Of a stretch of DNA of 64,000 bases, positions 53,203-60,737 are shown one piece after another. Position 1 is the first letter of the stretch. Each line of letters begins with the position of its first letter. The stretch is from Halobacteroides halobius DSM 5150 (GTDB lineage Bacteria > Bacillota > Halanaerobiia > Halobacteroidales > Halobacteroidaceae): NCBI RefSeq assembly GCF_000328625.1, contig NC_019978.1:1178001-1242000 (forward strand), read 5' to 3'. The notes beneath the pieces were generated by a model that was given only the letters and a program-made list of their open reading frames with translations, made no database searches and had not been told where the DNA came from. The position numbers and the translations under genes were made by a program.

Positions 53203-55359
53203 ATGAAGAATAATAATGATTTAATTTTTGCTTTAGATATTGGAACCAGAACAATTGTGGGGTTATTATTAGAACCAACTAATGATAAATTTACTATTAA
53301 AGCTTCTGAAGTGGTTGAACATAATAAAAGATCAATGCTAGATGGACAGATACATAATGTAATGGAAGTAGCTAAGGAAGTTAAAAAAATTAAAGAAAAG
53401 TTAGAGAAAAGTTATGATATAAAATTGAAAAAAGCAGGTATTGCAGCTGCTGGTAGAGCATTAAAAACAGTTCAAGCTCATTATGAAGTTGAATTTAGTG
53501 GAAAAAAAGAAATAACTTCTGAAGAAGTAAAGGTTTTAGAGTTTGGGGCTGTACAAAAGGCTCAGCAGAAATTAAAGGAGACTAATAAATACGAAGCAAG
53601 TGGTTATCACTTTGTAGGTTATACAGTATTACAGAATAAATTAGATGGGATTAAGGTAAGTAACTTAATAGGACAAAGTGGAATACAGATAGAAGTTGAT
53701 GTAGTAGCAACTTTTTTACCACGGATAGTAGTAGATTCATTATTAACTGTAATTAGAGAGGCTGATTTAGAAGTAGAACACCTTACTTTAGAGCCTATTG
53801 CAGCATCCAAAATAACTATTCCTCGGCAAATGCATAATTTTAATTTAGCATTAGTAGATATTGGAGCGGGAACTTCAGATATTGCAATAACTAAAGAGGG
53901 ATCAATTACTGGTTATGCTATGGTTCCAGTAGCAGGGGATGAAATCACCGAGGCCATTTGTGATTATTATATGGTCGATTATCATACAGGAGAAGACATA
54001 AAAAAAGAGTTAACTAAAAAGGATAAAATAGAGGTTAGAAATATCCTAGATCAGACTACGACCCTTGCAACAGCTGAAATAACCAGAAATATTAAAGAGA
54101 GTGTCGATAAGCTAGCTAAATTAATTAGTAAAGAGATTTTAGATTTAAATAATGGACAACCTCAGGCTGTAATGTGCATGGGAGGTGGAAGCTTAACTCC
54201 TTTATTAAAAAGTAAGTTATCTGCTAGACTTGACTTACCAAAAGCTAGAATTGGTATTAAAGATGCTGAAAATATAGAAGAAATAGTAGGTAAGATCGAA
54301 GGTTTATCTGGCAGTCAAGCAATCACACCTGTCGGTATAGCAGTCAGTTGTTATCAAAATCTAAACCGGGCCAACTTCCTTGAGGTAGAAGTTAATGGAG
54401 ATTTAATTCATTTATTTACTTTAACAGAGCCTAAAGTGGCTGATGCTTTATTAGCAGCACAAATTGATATTAGTAATTTAGAGGCTAGTCCAGGTATGGC
54501 TTTAACTGTTGAAGTAGAAGGTAGAGTAAAAGTAATTAAGGGGACAATGGGCACTCCAGGCCAAATAAAAATTAATGGTCAAGAAGCTGATATTGATACT
54601 ACAATTAAAAATGGTGATAAGTTAACAGTTAAGTTAGGAGAAAAGGGGGCAGTTGGAGAAGGAACAGTAGCTGATGTGGTGCCTGATTTTCCTACGCGAG
54701 AAGTAAAATTCAATCAAGAAAAAGTAATAGTTAAACCTCAGTATTATATGAATGGAAAAGAGGTCACCTTAGATACTGAACTAAAAGATAGAGCTCAGAT
54801 TAGTTATCAAATCCCTCAAACTATCCAGGAAATAATTACAGAAGTATTAGATTTAGATCTTAATTCAATGAAAAGCAAACAGTTAGTCTATACTTTTAAT
54901 GGTAGAGAGAAAGAACATACTTATCAAAACTATAAATTATTATTAAATGACCAAGTAGTAGATTTTGATACTGAGATTAATGATGGTGATCAGATAGTAT
55001 TTTCTGAAGTAGAAAGTAGTCCATTGCAGATTAAAGATGTCTTAGCCCAAAACTTAATTAATAATCAATTAACAATTACCTTTAATCAGCGCGAAATAGA
55101 AGTTCCAGCTAAAGATTATAAATTAACGAAGAATAATCAAAAGACTAGCCAAGATGAATACGTGGAAAATGGAGATAATATAGAGTATAGAACCAGTGGA
55201 ATTAGGTTAAATCAATTATTAGAGCATATCAATTATAAATTATCTGATACTTTATTACAAGGAGATTTAGTAATAGAAAAGAATGATCAACCGGCTAAAT
55301 TAACTGAGTTATTGACTGATGGTGACCAGGTTAATATCTATGTTTCTAAGCGTAAATAA
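53203..55359 (+). CDS. Long FtsA/PilM-like ATPase with C-terminal beta repeats
   Basis: 718 residues. An actin-fold ATPase of the FtsA family (about 1-390): LIFALDIGTRTIVGLL (phosphate 1), LALVDIGAGTSDIAI near 215 (phosphate 2) and AVMCMGGGSLTPLL near 322 (adenosine). The remaining about 330 residues are not in classic FtsA. They hold a series of similar beta-rich, beta-grasp-like segments marked by DGD/NGD turns (IKNGDKLTVKLG, INDGDQIVFSE, LTDGDQVNIYV). No amphipathic membrane helix is evident at the end. ATG 53203 follows AAGGAGGGAG. No ftsZ is near, so a role apart from division is possible. Confidence 0.85.
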   Translation: MKNNNDLIFALDIGTRTIVGLLLEPTNDKFTIKASEVVEHNKRSMLDGQIHNVMEVAKEVKKIKEKLEKSYDIKLKKAGIAAAGRALKTVQAHYEVEFSGKKEITSEEVKVLEFGAVQKAQQKLKETNKYEASGYHFVGYTVLQNKLDGIKVSNLIGQSGIQIEVDVVATFLPRIVVDSLLTVIREADLEVEHLTLEPIAASKITIPRQMHNFNLALVDIGAGTSDIAITKEGSITGYAMVPVAGDEITEAICDYYMVDYHTGEDIKKELTKKDKIEVRNILDQTTTLATAEITRNIKESVDKLAKLISKEILDLNNGQPQAVMCMGGGSLTPLLKSKLSARLDLPKARIGIKDAENIEEIVGKIEGLSGSQAITPVGIAVSCYQNLNRANFLEVEVNGDLIHLFTLTEPKVADALLAAQIDISNLEASPGMALTVEVEGRVKVIKGTMGTPGQIKINGQEADIDTTIKNGDKLTVKLGEKGAVGEGTVADVVPDFPTREVKFNQEKVIVKPQYYMNGKEVTLDTELKDRAQISYQIPQTIQEIITEVLDLDLNSMKSKQLVYTFNGREKEHTYQNYKLLLNDQVVDFDTEINDGDQIVFSEVESSPLQIKDVLAQNLINNQLTITFNQREIEVPAKDYKLTKNNQKTSQDEYVENGDNIEYRTSGIRLNQLLEHINYKLSDTLLQGDLVIEKNDQPAKLTELLTDGDQVNIYVSKRK

Positions 55360-55372
55360 ATTAAAACTTATC

Positions 55373-55394
55373 TTATGTGATACAAGTCATATAA
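55373..55394. promoter_or_regulatory. Crp/Fnr-type box
   Basis: TTATGTGA-N6-TCATATAA, one mismatch from a perfect 8-6-8 repeat. It lies upstream of the CMD/hemerythrin operon. Its left arm is identical to that of the box at 59657, and a Crp/Fnr gene lies at 58969. Confidence 0.6.
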
Positions 55395-55476
55395 TTTTTA
55401 CCATTGATAAATTATAATACTAATATACTAATTGAAACAAATTAATGGTAGGAAGAATAAATTAGGAGGGTTAATT

Positions 55477-55860
55477 ATGAGTGAGCAAGATTTTGATAAA
55501 GAAAAGATGAAAGAGAAATTTAAAGAAGAGTTAGGTTTTATTCCTCCTGGAGTTATGACTGGAGAAGTTTTAGGAGATGACTTTCAGCAAATAATTTCTG
55601 ATTATCATGAAATTGTGTGGCGCGATGAAGTAATTCCTTTAAAGTATAAGTACTTAATTGCTATTTCTTCAGCAGTTTTTGCTGGTAATGAGAAGCGGGC
55701 CAAGTTGGAAATGCAAAAGGCAGTTAAGTATGGTGCTACAAAAGAAGAAATCATTGAAGTGCTCCGTCAGGTAGTCTGGTTAAGAGGAGCACCTACACTA
55801 GTGAAGTTGGCCCCGATTATATCTTTTATGAATAAAATTTTGAATAAAAAGGAGGAATAG
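55477..55860 (+). CDS. Carboxymuconolactone decarboxylase-like (AhpD fold) protein without the CxxC
   Basis: 127 residues. The CMD helical fold is recognised from KYKYLIAISSAVFAGNEKRAKLEMQKAVKYGATKEEIIEVLRQ (read as short segments), VVWLRGAPTLV and the C-terminal helix. Active AhpD members have CxxCxxxH in the region that here reads SSAVFAGN, so there is no cysteine; peroxidase activity is unlikely. ATG 55477 is 7 bases after AGGAGGG. It is adjacent to the hemerythrin gene (2 bases), so the two are co-expressed. Confidence 0.8.
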   Translation: MSEQDFDKEKMKEKFKEELGFIPPGVMTGEVLGDDFQQIISDYHEIVWRDEVIPLKYKYLIAISSAVFAGNEKRAKLEMQKAVKYGATKEEIIEVLRQVVWLRGAPTLVKLAPIISFMNKILNKKEE

Positions 55861-55862
55861 TA

Positions 55863-56429
55863 GTGAATGTAATAGAATTACTAAGAGATGAGCATGATAA
55901 TATTAAGAGAGTGTTAGTAGTTATGCGTAAGTTATGTATCAAAATTTTAAAGCAAGATCAAGTTGAGTTTGATGCTTTCTCTGATGCTATAGATTTTGTT
56001 AGAAATTATGCTGATAAACATCATCATGGAAAAGAAGAGGATATTTTATTTGCTATGATCTCTGATCACTTAGATGATGATATAGAAAAGGATCCAGTTG
56101 AAGCTATGCTTTCTGAACATGACTTAGGAAGATATTTTATTGGTAATTTAGAATCTGCTCTAGATTCTGTTAAAGAAGGTAAGGAAAATGCCAAAGTAGA
56201 TATTATAGCTAACGCTATAGCATATGCTGACTTACTAGCTGGTCATATTTATAAAGAAGATAATATTATTTATAGTTATGCTGAGGAAGAATTAAGTCAA
56301 GATTCACTACAGAAAGTGCATCAAGAAGGTAAGGAAGTAGAAGCAACTGCTAGTGAAGAGGGATTACAAGAAGGATATATTAATCTAGTTAATGAATTAG
56401 AAGCTAAAGTTAAAGATATTAAATTATAA
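55863..56429 (+). CDS. Hemerythrin-domain (HHE) protein
   Basis: 188 residues, four-helix bundle with the iron-ligand pattern LRDEHDNIKRVL near 6, DKHHHGKEEDILF near 54, SEHDLGRYF near 82 and HIYKEDNIIY near 120. These His/Glu sites can bind a di-iron centre that senses or stores O2 or NO. The start is GTG after AAAGGAGGAAT. It lies directly after the CMD-like gene and behind a Crp/Fnr box, which fits an oxygen or nitrosative-stress response in an anaerobe; this is inference. Confidence 0.88.
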   Translation: MNVIELLRDEHDNIKRVLVVMRKLCIKILKQDQVEFDAFSDAIDFVRNYADKHHHGKEEDILFAMISDHLDDDIEKDPVEAMLSEHDLGRYFIGNLESALDSVKEGKENAKVDIIANAIAYADLLAGHIYKEDNIIYSYAEEELSQDSLQKVHQEGKEVEATASEEGLQEGYINLVNELEAKVKDIKL

Positions 56430-56432
56430 ACT

Positions 56433-56452
56433 AGAGAATTCTAAAATTCTCT
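56433..56452 (+). terminator. Weak hairpin after the hemerythrin gene
   Basis: AGAGAATT / AATTCTCT with a 4-base loop CTAA; the following TAAATTAAT is a poor U tract. Partial termination before the Nfu gene is likely. Confidence 0.45.
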
Positions 56453-56479
56453 TAAATTAATACAAGGAGGCTATTACTT

Positions 56480-56701
56480 ATGAAGGAAAAAGTAGAAAAA
56501 GTACTAAATGAAATTAGACCATCATTACAAGCGGATGGTGGAGATGTAGAATTAGTTGAAGTAACTGATGAGGGAATTGTTAAGGTTGAATTGCAAGGCG
56601 CTTGCGCAGGATGCCCTATGTCCCAGATGACTTTAAAGAACGGGATAGAAAAGAGACTTAAAAAAGAAATTCCAGAAGTTAAAGAAGTCCAATCAGTTTA
56701 A
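56480..56701 (+). CDS. NifU C-terminal (Nfu) Fe-S scaffold protein
   Basis: 73 residues, the single Nfu domain: RPSLQADGGDVELVEV near 13 and the cluster-binding GACAGCPMSQMTL near 37 (CxxC). It carries 4Fe-4S clusters to apoproteins. AAGGAGGC precedes its ATG. It is followed by a strong terminator, and a promoter of its own is not obvious. Confidence 0.92.
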   Translation: MKEKVEKVLNEIRPSLQADGGDVELVEVTDEGIVKVELQGACAGCPMSQMTLKNGIEKRLKKEIPEVKEVQSV

Positions 56702-56708
56702 TTTTACT

Positions 56709-56740
56709 AAAAGAGCGGGAATCCCGCTCTTTTTTTATTT
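56709..56740 (+). terminator. Terminator of the Nfu gene
   Basis: AAAAGAGCGGG / CCCGCTCTTTT with loop AAT, then TTTATTTTTT. Confidence 0.95.
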
Positions 56741-56753
56741 TTTGAAAGAAAAT

Positions 56754-56767
56754 TTGATTTATATCAT
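56754..56767. promoter_or_regulatory. FNR-like box before the P-type ATPase
   Basis: TTGAT-TTAT-ATCAT differs from the FNR consensus TTGAT-N4-ATCAA by one base. It is about 60 bases before the ATPase ATG. Confidence 0.5.
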
Positions 56768-56827
56768 AGCTAGATGATTTAAGATATCATACAATTTAAC
56801 TACAAGATAGATGGAGGTGTCTAACAA

Positions 56828-58660
56828 ATGAAGAAAAAACTAAAGATTACTAGCTTAGCAGGGATTTTAATTGCTATTGGCTGGTTAGCAGAGCTGTTTA
56901 ATTTATCACCACTAATTTTTAATGGGGTGATGATTTTAGCAAGTATTGTAGCAGGTTATCAAGTTGCAATTAATGCCTTTAATACTCTAAAAATGGGAGT
57001 TTTAAGTATTAATACTTTAGTAACTATTGCTGCAGGTGGTGCATTAGTGATCGGTGAGTATTGGGAAGCAGCAGCTGTTACATTTCTTTTTGTATTTGGT
57101 AGTTATCTAGAAGCTAGAACAATGAATAAGACTAGAAATGCTATTAAGGGATTAATGGAGCTCTCTCCTAGTACTGCAACTGTAGTCAGAAAAGGAAAAG
57201 AAGAAGAAATACCCGCTAGAGATGTTATAGTTGGAGAAAAAGTAATTATTAGACCAGGAGAAAAAATTCCTATTGATGGTCAGGTAATTACTGGAGAAAG
57301 CGAGGTCAACCAAGCTTCTATTACTGGTGAATCAAAACCAGTAGCTAAAAAGCAAGGTGACGAAGTTTATAGTGGGACGATTAATAAAGGTGGTTATTTA
57401 GAAGTTGAAGCTGAAAAAGTGGGCCAAGATACTACTTTTGCTCGGATTATCCAACTAGTTGAAGAAGCTCAGGAAGAAAAAGCACCAACCCAAGAGTTAA
57501 TGGAGAAGTTTTCTCAGTATTATACACCAGGGATTATTCTGTTAGCAATAATAGCTTATTTAATTACGTGGGATATTAGATTAGCTTTAACTTTATTAGT
57601 CATTGGGTGTCCTGGAGCATTAGTAATTTCTACTCCTATTTCTATCGTTTCTGGAATAGGTAATGCTGCTCGAAATGGAGTACTAATTAAAGGGGGTGAG
57701 CATTTAGAAACAGCTGGAGATATAGATTGTGTAGCTTTTGATAAAACAGGAACTTTAACTCAAGGTCAGCCTGAGGTAACAGATATTATTGCAGTAGCAG
57801 AAACTAAAAAGAACTTATTGGCTACTGCAGCAAGTGCTGAGTTAAATTCAGAACATCATTTGGCCCAGGCAATATTAAATGAGGTTAAAGACCAAGAGAA
57901 TTTAACTAAACCTAATCAATTTTCTGTAATTACAGGAAAGGGAGTCCAGGCTCAAGTTAATGATCAAGATATATTAGTAGGTAATAGAAAACTATTAGCT
58001 GCAGAAGAGATTAAGATAGCTGATGATTTAGTTGAGCAACAAGAATCTTTAGAACGCGAAGGAAAAACAGTAGTCTTTGTTACGAAAGATAAGCAAATAT
58101 TAGGTTTAATAGCTATAGCTGATACTCCAAGGGCCAAGGCCACTCAAACTATCTCTAAGCTTAAGGAGTTAGGCATAAAGAAAGTACTAATGTTGACAGG
58201 AGATAATCAAAGAATTGCAGCAACTATTGCCGAGCAGCTAGGTTTAGATGATTATCGAGCTGATTTATTACCTGAAGAAAAGGTAACTGCTATAAAAGAG
58301 TTACAACAAGAGTATACAGTAGCTATGGTAGGAGATGGAATTAATGATGCACCTGCTTTAGCTACAGCAGATACTGGAATAGCAATGGGAGCTGCAGGAA
58401 CTGATGCTGCTATTGATACAGCAGATATAACTTTAATGGCGGATAAATTGACTAAACTTCCTTTTGCTTTAGGATTGAGTAAGGCTACTAATAGAAATAT
58501 TAAACAGAATGTTATCTTTGCAGTAGGTGTTGTCTTTGCTCTATTAGCAGGTGTATTAGGTAAAGAGGTATTTTTGGCTTCTGGAATGTTGATTCACGAG
58601 TTAAGTGTTTTATTAGTTATCTTTAATGCTATGCGTTTATTACGCTATAAAATTAATTAA
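56828..58660 (+). CDS. P1B-type metal-transporting ATPase with CPG motif
   Basis: 610 residues; no N-terminal metal-binding domain. Membrane helices bracket the actuator TGES (ITGES, twice: near 155 and 165) and the metal motif VIGCPGALVISTP near 261. CPG replaces the usual CPC/CPH/SPC. The phosphorylation site is DKTGTLTQG near 304, and the nucleotide-domain HP motif reads NSEHHLAQ instead of SEHPL. GDGINDAPAL is near 500. The atypical residues leave the metal undetermined. The HMA domain is encoded separately just downstream. ATG follows GGAGGTG. Confidence 0.88.
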   Translation: MKKKLKITSLAGILIAIGWLAELFNLSPLIFNGVMILASIVAGYQVAINAFNTLKMGVLSINTLVTIAAGGALVIGEYWEAAAVTFLFVFGSYLEARTMNKTRNAIKGLMELSPSTATVVRKGKEEEIPARDVIVGEKVIIRPGEKIPIDGQVITGESEVNQASITGESKPVAKKQGDEVYSGTINKGGYLEVEAEKVGQDTTFARIIQLVEEAQEEKAPTQELMEKFSQYYTPGIILLAIIAYLITWDIRLALTLLVIGCPGALVISTPISIVSGIGNAARNGVLIKGGEHLETAGDIDCVAFDKTGTLTQGQPEVTDIIAVAETKKNLLATAASAELNSEHHLAQAILNEVKDQENLTKPNQFSVITGKGVQAQVNDQDILVGNRKLLAAEEIKIADDLVEQQESLEREGKTVVFVTKDKQILGLIAIADTPRAKATQTISKLKELGIKKVLMLTGDNQRIAATIAEQLGLDDYRADLLPEEKVTAIKELQQEYTVAMVGDGINDAPALATADTGIAMGAAGTDAAIDTADITLMADKLTKLPFALGLSKATNRNIKQNVIFAVGVVFALLAGVLGKEVFLASGMLIHELSVLLVIFNAMRLLRYKIN

Positions 58661-58682
58661 TATAAAATTTAGGAGGATGATA

Positions 58683-58901
58683 ATGATGAAAAATGTAAGT
58701 TTATATTTAGAGGATTTAGCTTGTCCAGATTGTGCTCAAAAGATTGGTCAAATTCTTAATAAGCAAGAGGGAGTAGCAGAAGCTGAGGTACACTATACTA
58801 CTAGTAAGGCTAAAGTAGAGTTTGATGAAGATAAAGTAACCATAGATGACTTAAAGAAAGCTGTAGCTAGTACTGGTTATCATGTACAGAGAGTAGTATA
58901 A
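58683..58901 (+). CDS. Heavy-metal-associated (HMA) domain protein
   Basis: 72 residues, ferredoxin-like HMA fold: VSLYLEDLACPDCAQKIGQIL with the metal site CPDC near 14, and STGYHVQRVV at the end. It starts at ATG 58683 (6 bases after AGGAGG); ATG 58686 is possible. It lies 22 bases after the ATPase gene and probably delivers or senses the same metal, standing in for the ATPase's missing domain. Confidence 0.88.
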   Translation: MMKNVSLYLEDLACPDCAQKIGQILNKQEGVAEAEVHYTTSKAKVEFDEDKVTIDDLKKAVASTGYHVQRVV

Positions 58902-58911
58902 TTACAGAAAC

Positions 58912-58944
58912 AAGTGTGGGTGTGGTAATCTTACACTCACACTT
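58912..58944 (+). terminator. Hairpin after the HMA gene
   Basis: AAGTGTGGGTGT / ACACTCACACTT is a 12-bp stem with one G-U pair and a 9-base loop. ATATATT follows, so it is weak as a terminator. Confidence 0.6.
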
Positions 58945-58968
58945 ATATATTAATAAGGGGGGATCAAT

Positions 58969-59649
58969 ATGAGCTGTTCATCTTGTGTTAAAAAAGTACC
59001 TATTTTTGCTGAGTTAGACCAGGAAACTATAGCTAAAATTGATAAATTAGTAACTAGAAAAAGCTATCAAGCAGGAGAAATGATCTTTTGGGAAGGAGAC
59101 CCGGGAGAAAACTTATACATATTAAATTCTGGGCAGGTTAAGATTTATAAAACCTCTATGGAAGGGAAAGAATATATTGTACATCTATTAACTGAAAATG
59201 ATTTTTTTGGAGAGTTGGTCTTATTTAAAGAAGAACCATTATCTAATAATGCTCAAGCAGTTACTGACTGTGCTGTCTGCCTGATTAATAAAAATGATTT
59301 AGAAAGATTATTGAATCATGATCCAAAGTTGGCGCATCATTTATTAGCAGCTTTTGGTACTCGGTTAAAAGAGACTAGACAAATGTTACAATCTTTGGCC
59401 TTAGATGATTCTAAAGCAAAGACAATTAGATTTTTAGTTAATTTGGCCCAAGAAAGTGGAATTGAGAAGAAAGATGGAGTATTAATCAAATTACCTCTTA
59501 GTAGAAAAGGGTTGGCCGATTTTTTAGCTATGACTCCTGAAACTTTAAGTCGTAAGTTATCTGAGTTACAACAAGAAGATATTATTTTACTCAAAGGCCA
59601 AAAACAGGTGATAATTAAGCAGTTGGACTTATTAAAAAATAAGTACTAA
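58969..59649 (+). CDS. Crp/Fnr family transcriptional regulator with N-terminal CxxC
   Basis: 226 residues. The cNMP-binding-type barrel (about 15-130) has GEMIFWEGDPGENLYIL near 38 and FFGELVLFKEE near 82. The C-terminal winged helix has LSRKGLADFLAMTPETLSRKL near 175. The N terminus MSCSSCVKKVP gives two Cys, and CAVC near 101 gives two more; a Fe-S or thiol sensor is possible. Boxes at 55373 and 59657 share its likely target TTATGTGA, so it may control both neighbours. It has an AAGGGGGGAT site and follows the HMA hairpin. Confidence 0.88.
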   Translation: MSCSSCVKKVPIFAELDQETIAKIDKLVTRKSYQAGEMIFWEGDPGENLYILNSGQVKIYKTSMEGKEYIVHLLTENDFFGELVLFKEEPLSNNAQAVTDCAVCLINKNDLERLLNHDPKLAHHLLAAFGTRLKETRQMLQSLALDDSKAKTIRFLVNLAQESGIEKKDGVLIKLPLSRKGLADFLAMTPETLSRKLSELQQEDIILLKGQKQVIIKQLDLLKNKY

Positions 59650-59656
59650 TTTTTAG

Positions 59657-59702
59657 TTATGTGATATAGGTCACAGAAGATTTTTTAACTATAGAATATA
59701 AT
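59657..59702 (+). promoter_or_regulatory. Crp/Fnr box and -10 element in front of the tetR gene
   Basis: TTATGTGA-N6-TCACAGAA (59657-59678) contains a perfect TGTGA-N6-TCACA core. A TATAAT at 59697-59702 puts the box centre close to -41.5 relative to the expected start, the class II activator position. There is no good -35, as expected of an activated promoter. Confidence 0.65.
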
Positions 59703-59713
59703 TCAAATAGTAT

Positions 59714-59731
59714 TGAATGAGTGTTCATTCA
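59714..59731. promoter_or_regulatory. TetR-type operator TGAATGA-N4-TCATTCA
   Basis: A perfect 7-4-7 inverted repeat around the expected transcription start of tetR and just before its AAAGGAGG site. This matches autoregulatory operators of AcrR/TetR-type efflux regulators. Confidence 0.75.
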
Positions 59732-59750
59732 GAAAGGAGGTTAATTATAA

Positions 59751-60314
59751 ATGGATAAAAAAGAATTGATCCGTAACAGCGCTATTAAAGTGATTGCAGC
59801 AGAAGGGTATCATAACACAACAGTTAAAATGATAGCCCAAAAAGCAGAAATTGCAGTAGGTACAATTTATAATTATTTTTCTAATAAAGGTGAAATTTTA
59901 AATTATATATTTGAAGTAGAGTTTAATAAGCGAATTGAGTTATTACAGCAATTAAAGCAAAAAAATATTTCCTTAAAAGAAAAAATAATGATTTTTTTAG
60001 ATAAACACTTTGCTGATTTAAAAGCCAATTCCGATACAGCAACGGTTTTAATCCAAGAAAGTAAATTACCTAGAAAGCATAGTTTAGAAGCCATTAATAA
60101 CTTTATGAATAAATTGCCCGATTTATTGGCTAAAATAATAGACCAAGCTAGGGAAAAAGAAGAGATAAGGATAGTAAATTCGCAACTGGTTGCTAATATT
60201 ATTTTTCATACTATTCGTGGGGTGGCAACTAAAGTAGTTAAGGATAATAAATTGAGTTTTACAGAAGCTAAAAAAGAATTACTTGATCAAATTTGGTTTG
60301 GATTGAGCAAATAA
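59751..60314 (+). CDS. TetR/AcrR family transcriptional regulator
   Basis: 187 residues. The N-terminal helix-turn-helix has IRNSAIKVIAAEGYHNTTVKM and IAVGTIYNYFSNKGEILNYI, both standard TetR. The C-terminal ligand domain is of the FadR/YsiA kind, variable in sequence. Its own operator overlaps its promoter region. The efflux genes lie 0.4 kb downstream, so the regulator likely controls them and itself; the inducer is unknown. Confidence 0.9.
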   Translation: MDKKELIRNSAIKVIAAEGYHNTTVKMIAQKAEIAVGTIYNYFSNKGEILNYIFEVEFNKRIELLQQLKQKNISLKEKIMIFLDKHFADLKANSDTATVLIQESKLPRKHSLEAINNFMNKLPDLLAKIIDQAREKEEIRIVNSQLVANIIFHTIRGVATKVVKDNKLSFTEAKKELLDQIWFGLSK

Positions 60315-60347
60315 TTGGTAAATTAATATACTAAGGAGGAGTTAATC

Positions 60348-60665
60348 ATGGAAATTATTAAAATGGATCAACTTAAAGGAACAGAAAGATGGGAAGGGAT
60401 AACAGTTAAGAAAATACTCAAAAATGAGGATACTCAAGTAATGAATTTAGTATTACAACCGGGAGATAAAGTACCAGAGCATTCAGTACCTGTTAATGTT
60501 TTCTTCTATATAGTAGAAGGTAAGGGAACATTAAGAATAGGAGATGAGAAAAAAGTAGTGGAGGCAAAAGATATTATTCCTTGTACTCCAAATACTAAGA
60601 TGTCTTTACAAGCAGACCAAGGAGAAAAGTTTGTAGTCTTAAATATTAAGACACCTAGTCTGTAG
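60348..60665 (+). CDS. Small cupin-domain protein
   Basis: 105 residues. It has the cupin barrel motif GDKVPEHSVPVNVFFYIVEGKG near 44-65 with one His, and the second motif PCTPNTKMSL near 80. The first cupin motif normally has two His and a Glu; here only H and E remain, so metal binding may be weak. AAGGAGGAG precedes the ATG. It follows tetR by 33 bases and is terminated before the efflux genes. Function unknown. Confidence 0.8.
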   Translation: MEIIKMDQLKGTERWEGITVKKILKNEDTQVMNLVLQPGDKVPEHSVPVNVFFYIVEGKGTLRIGDEKKVVEAKDIIPCTPNTKMSLQADQGEKFVVLNIKTPSL

Positions 60666-60670
60666 TGGGA

Positions 60671-60705
60671 TAAAAGCCCATCTGTTATTTACAGGTGGGC
60701 TTTTA
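60671..60705 (+). terminator. Terminator of the cupin gene
   Basis: AAAAGCCCATCTGT / ACAGGTGGGCTTTT is a 14-bp stem with one G-U pair and loop TATTT. It separates tetR-cupin from the RND efflux genes. Confidence 0.9.
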
Positions 60706-60737
60706 TAATTAAATAGGATTAAAAGGGGGCCAAGCTA

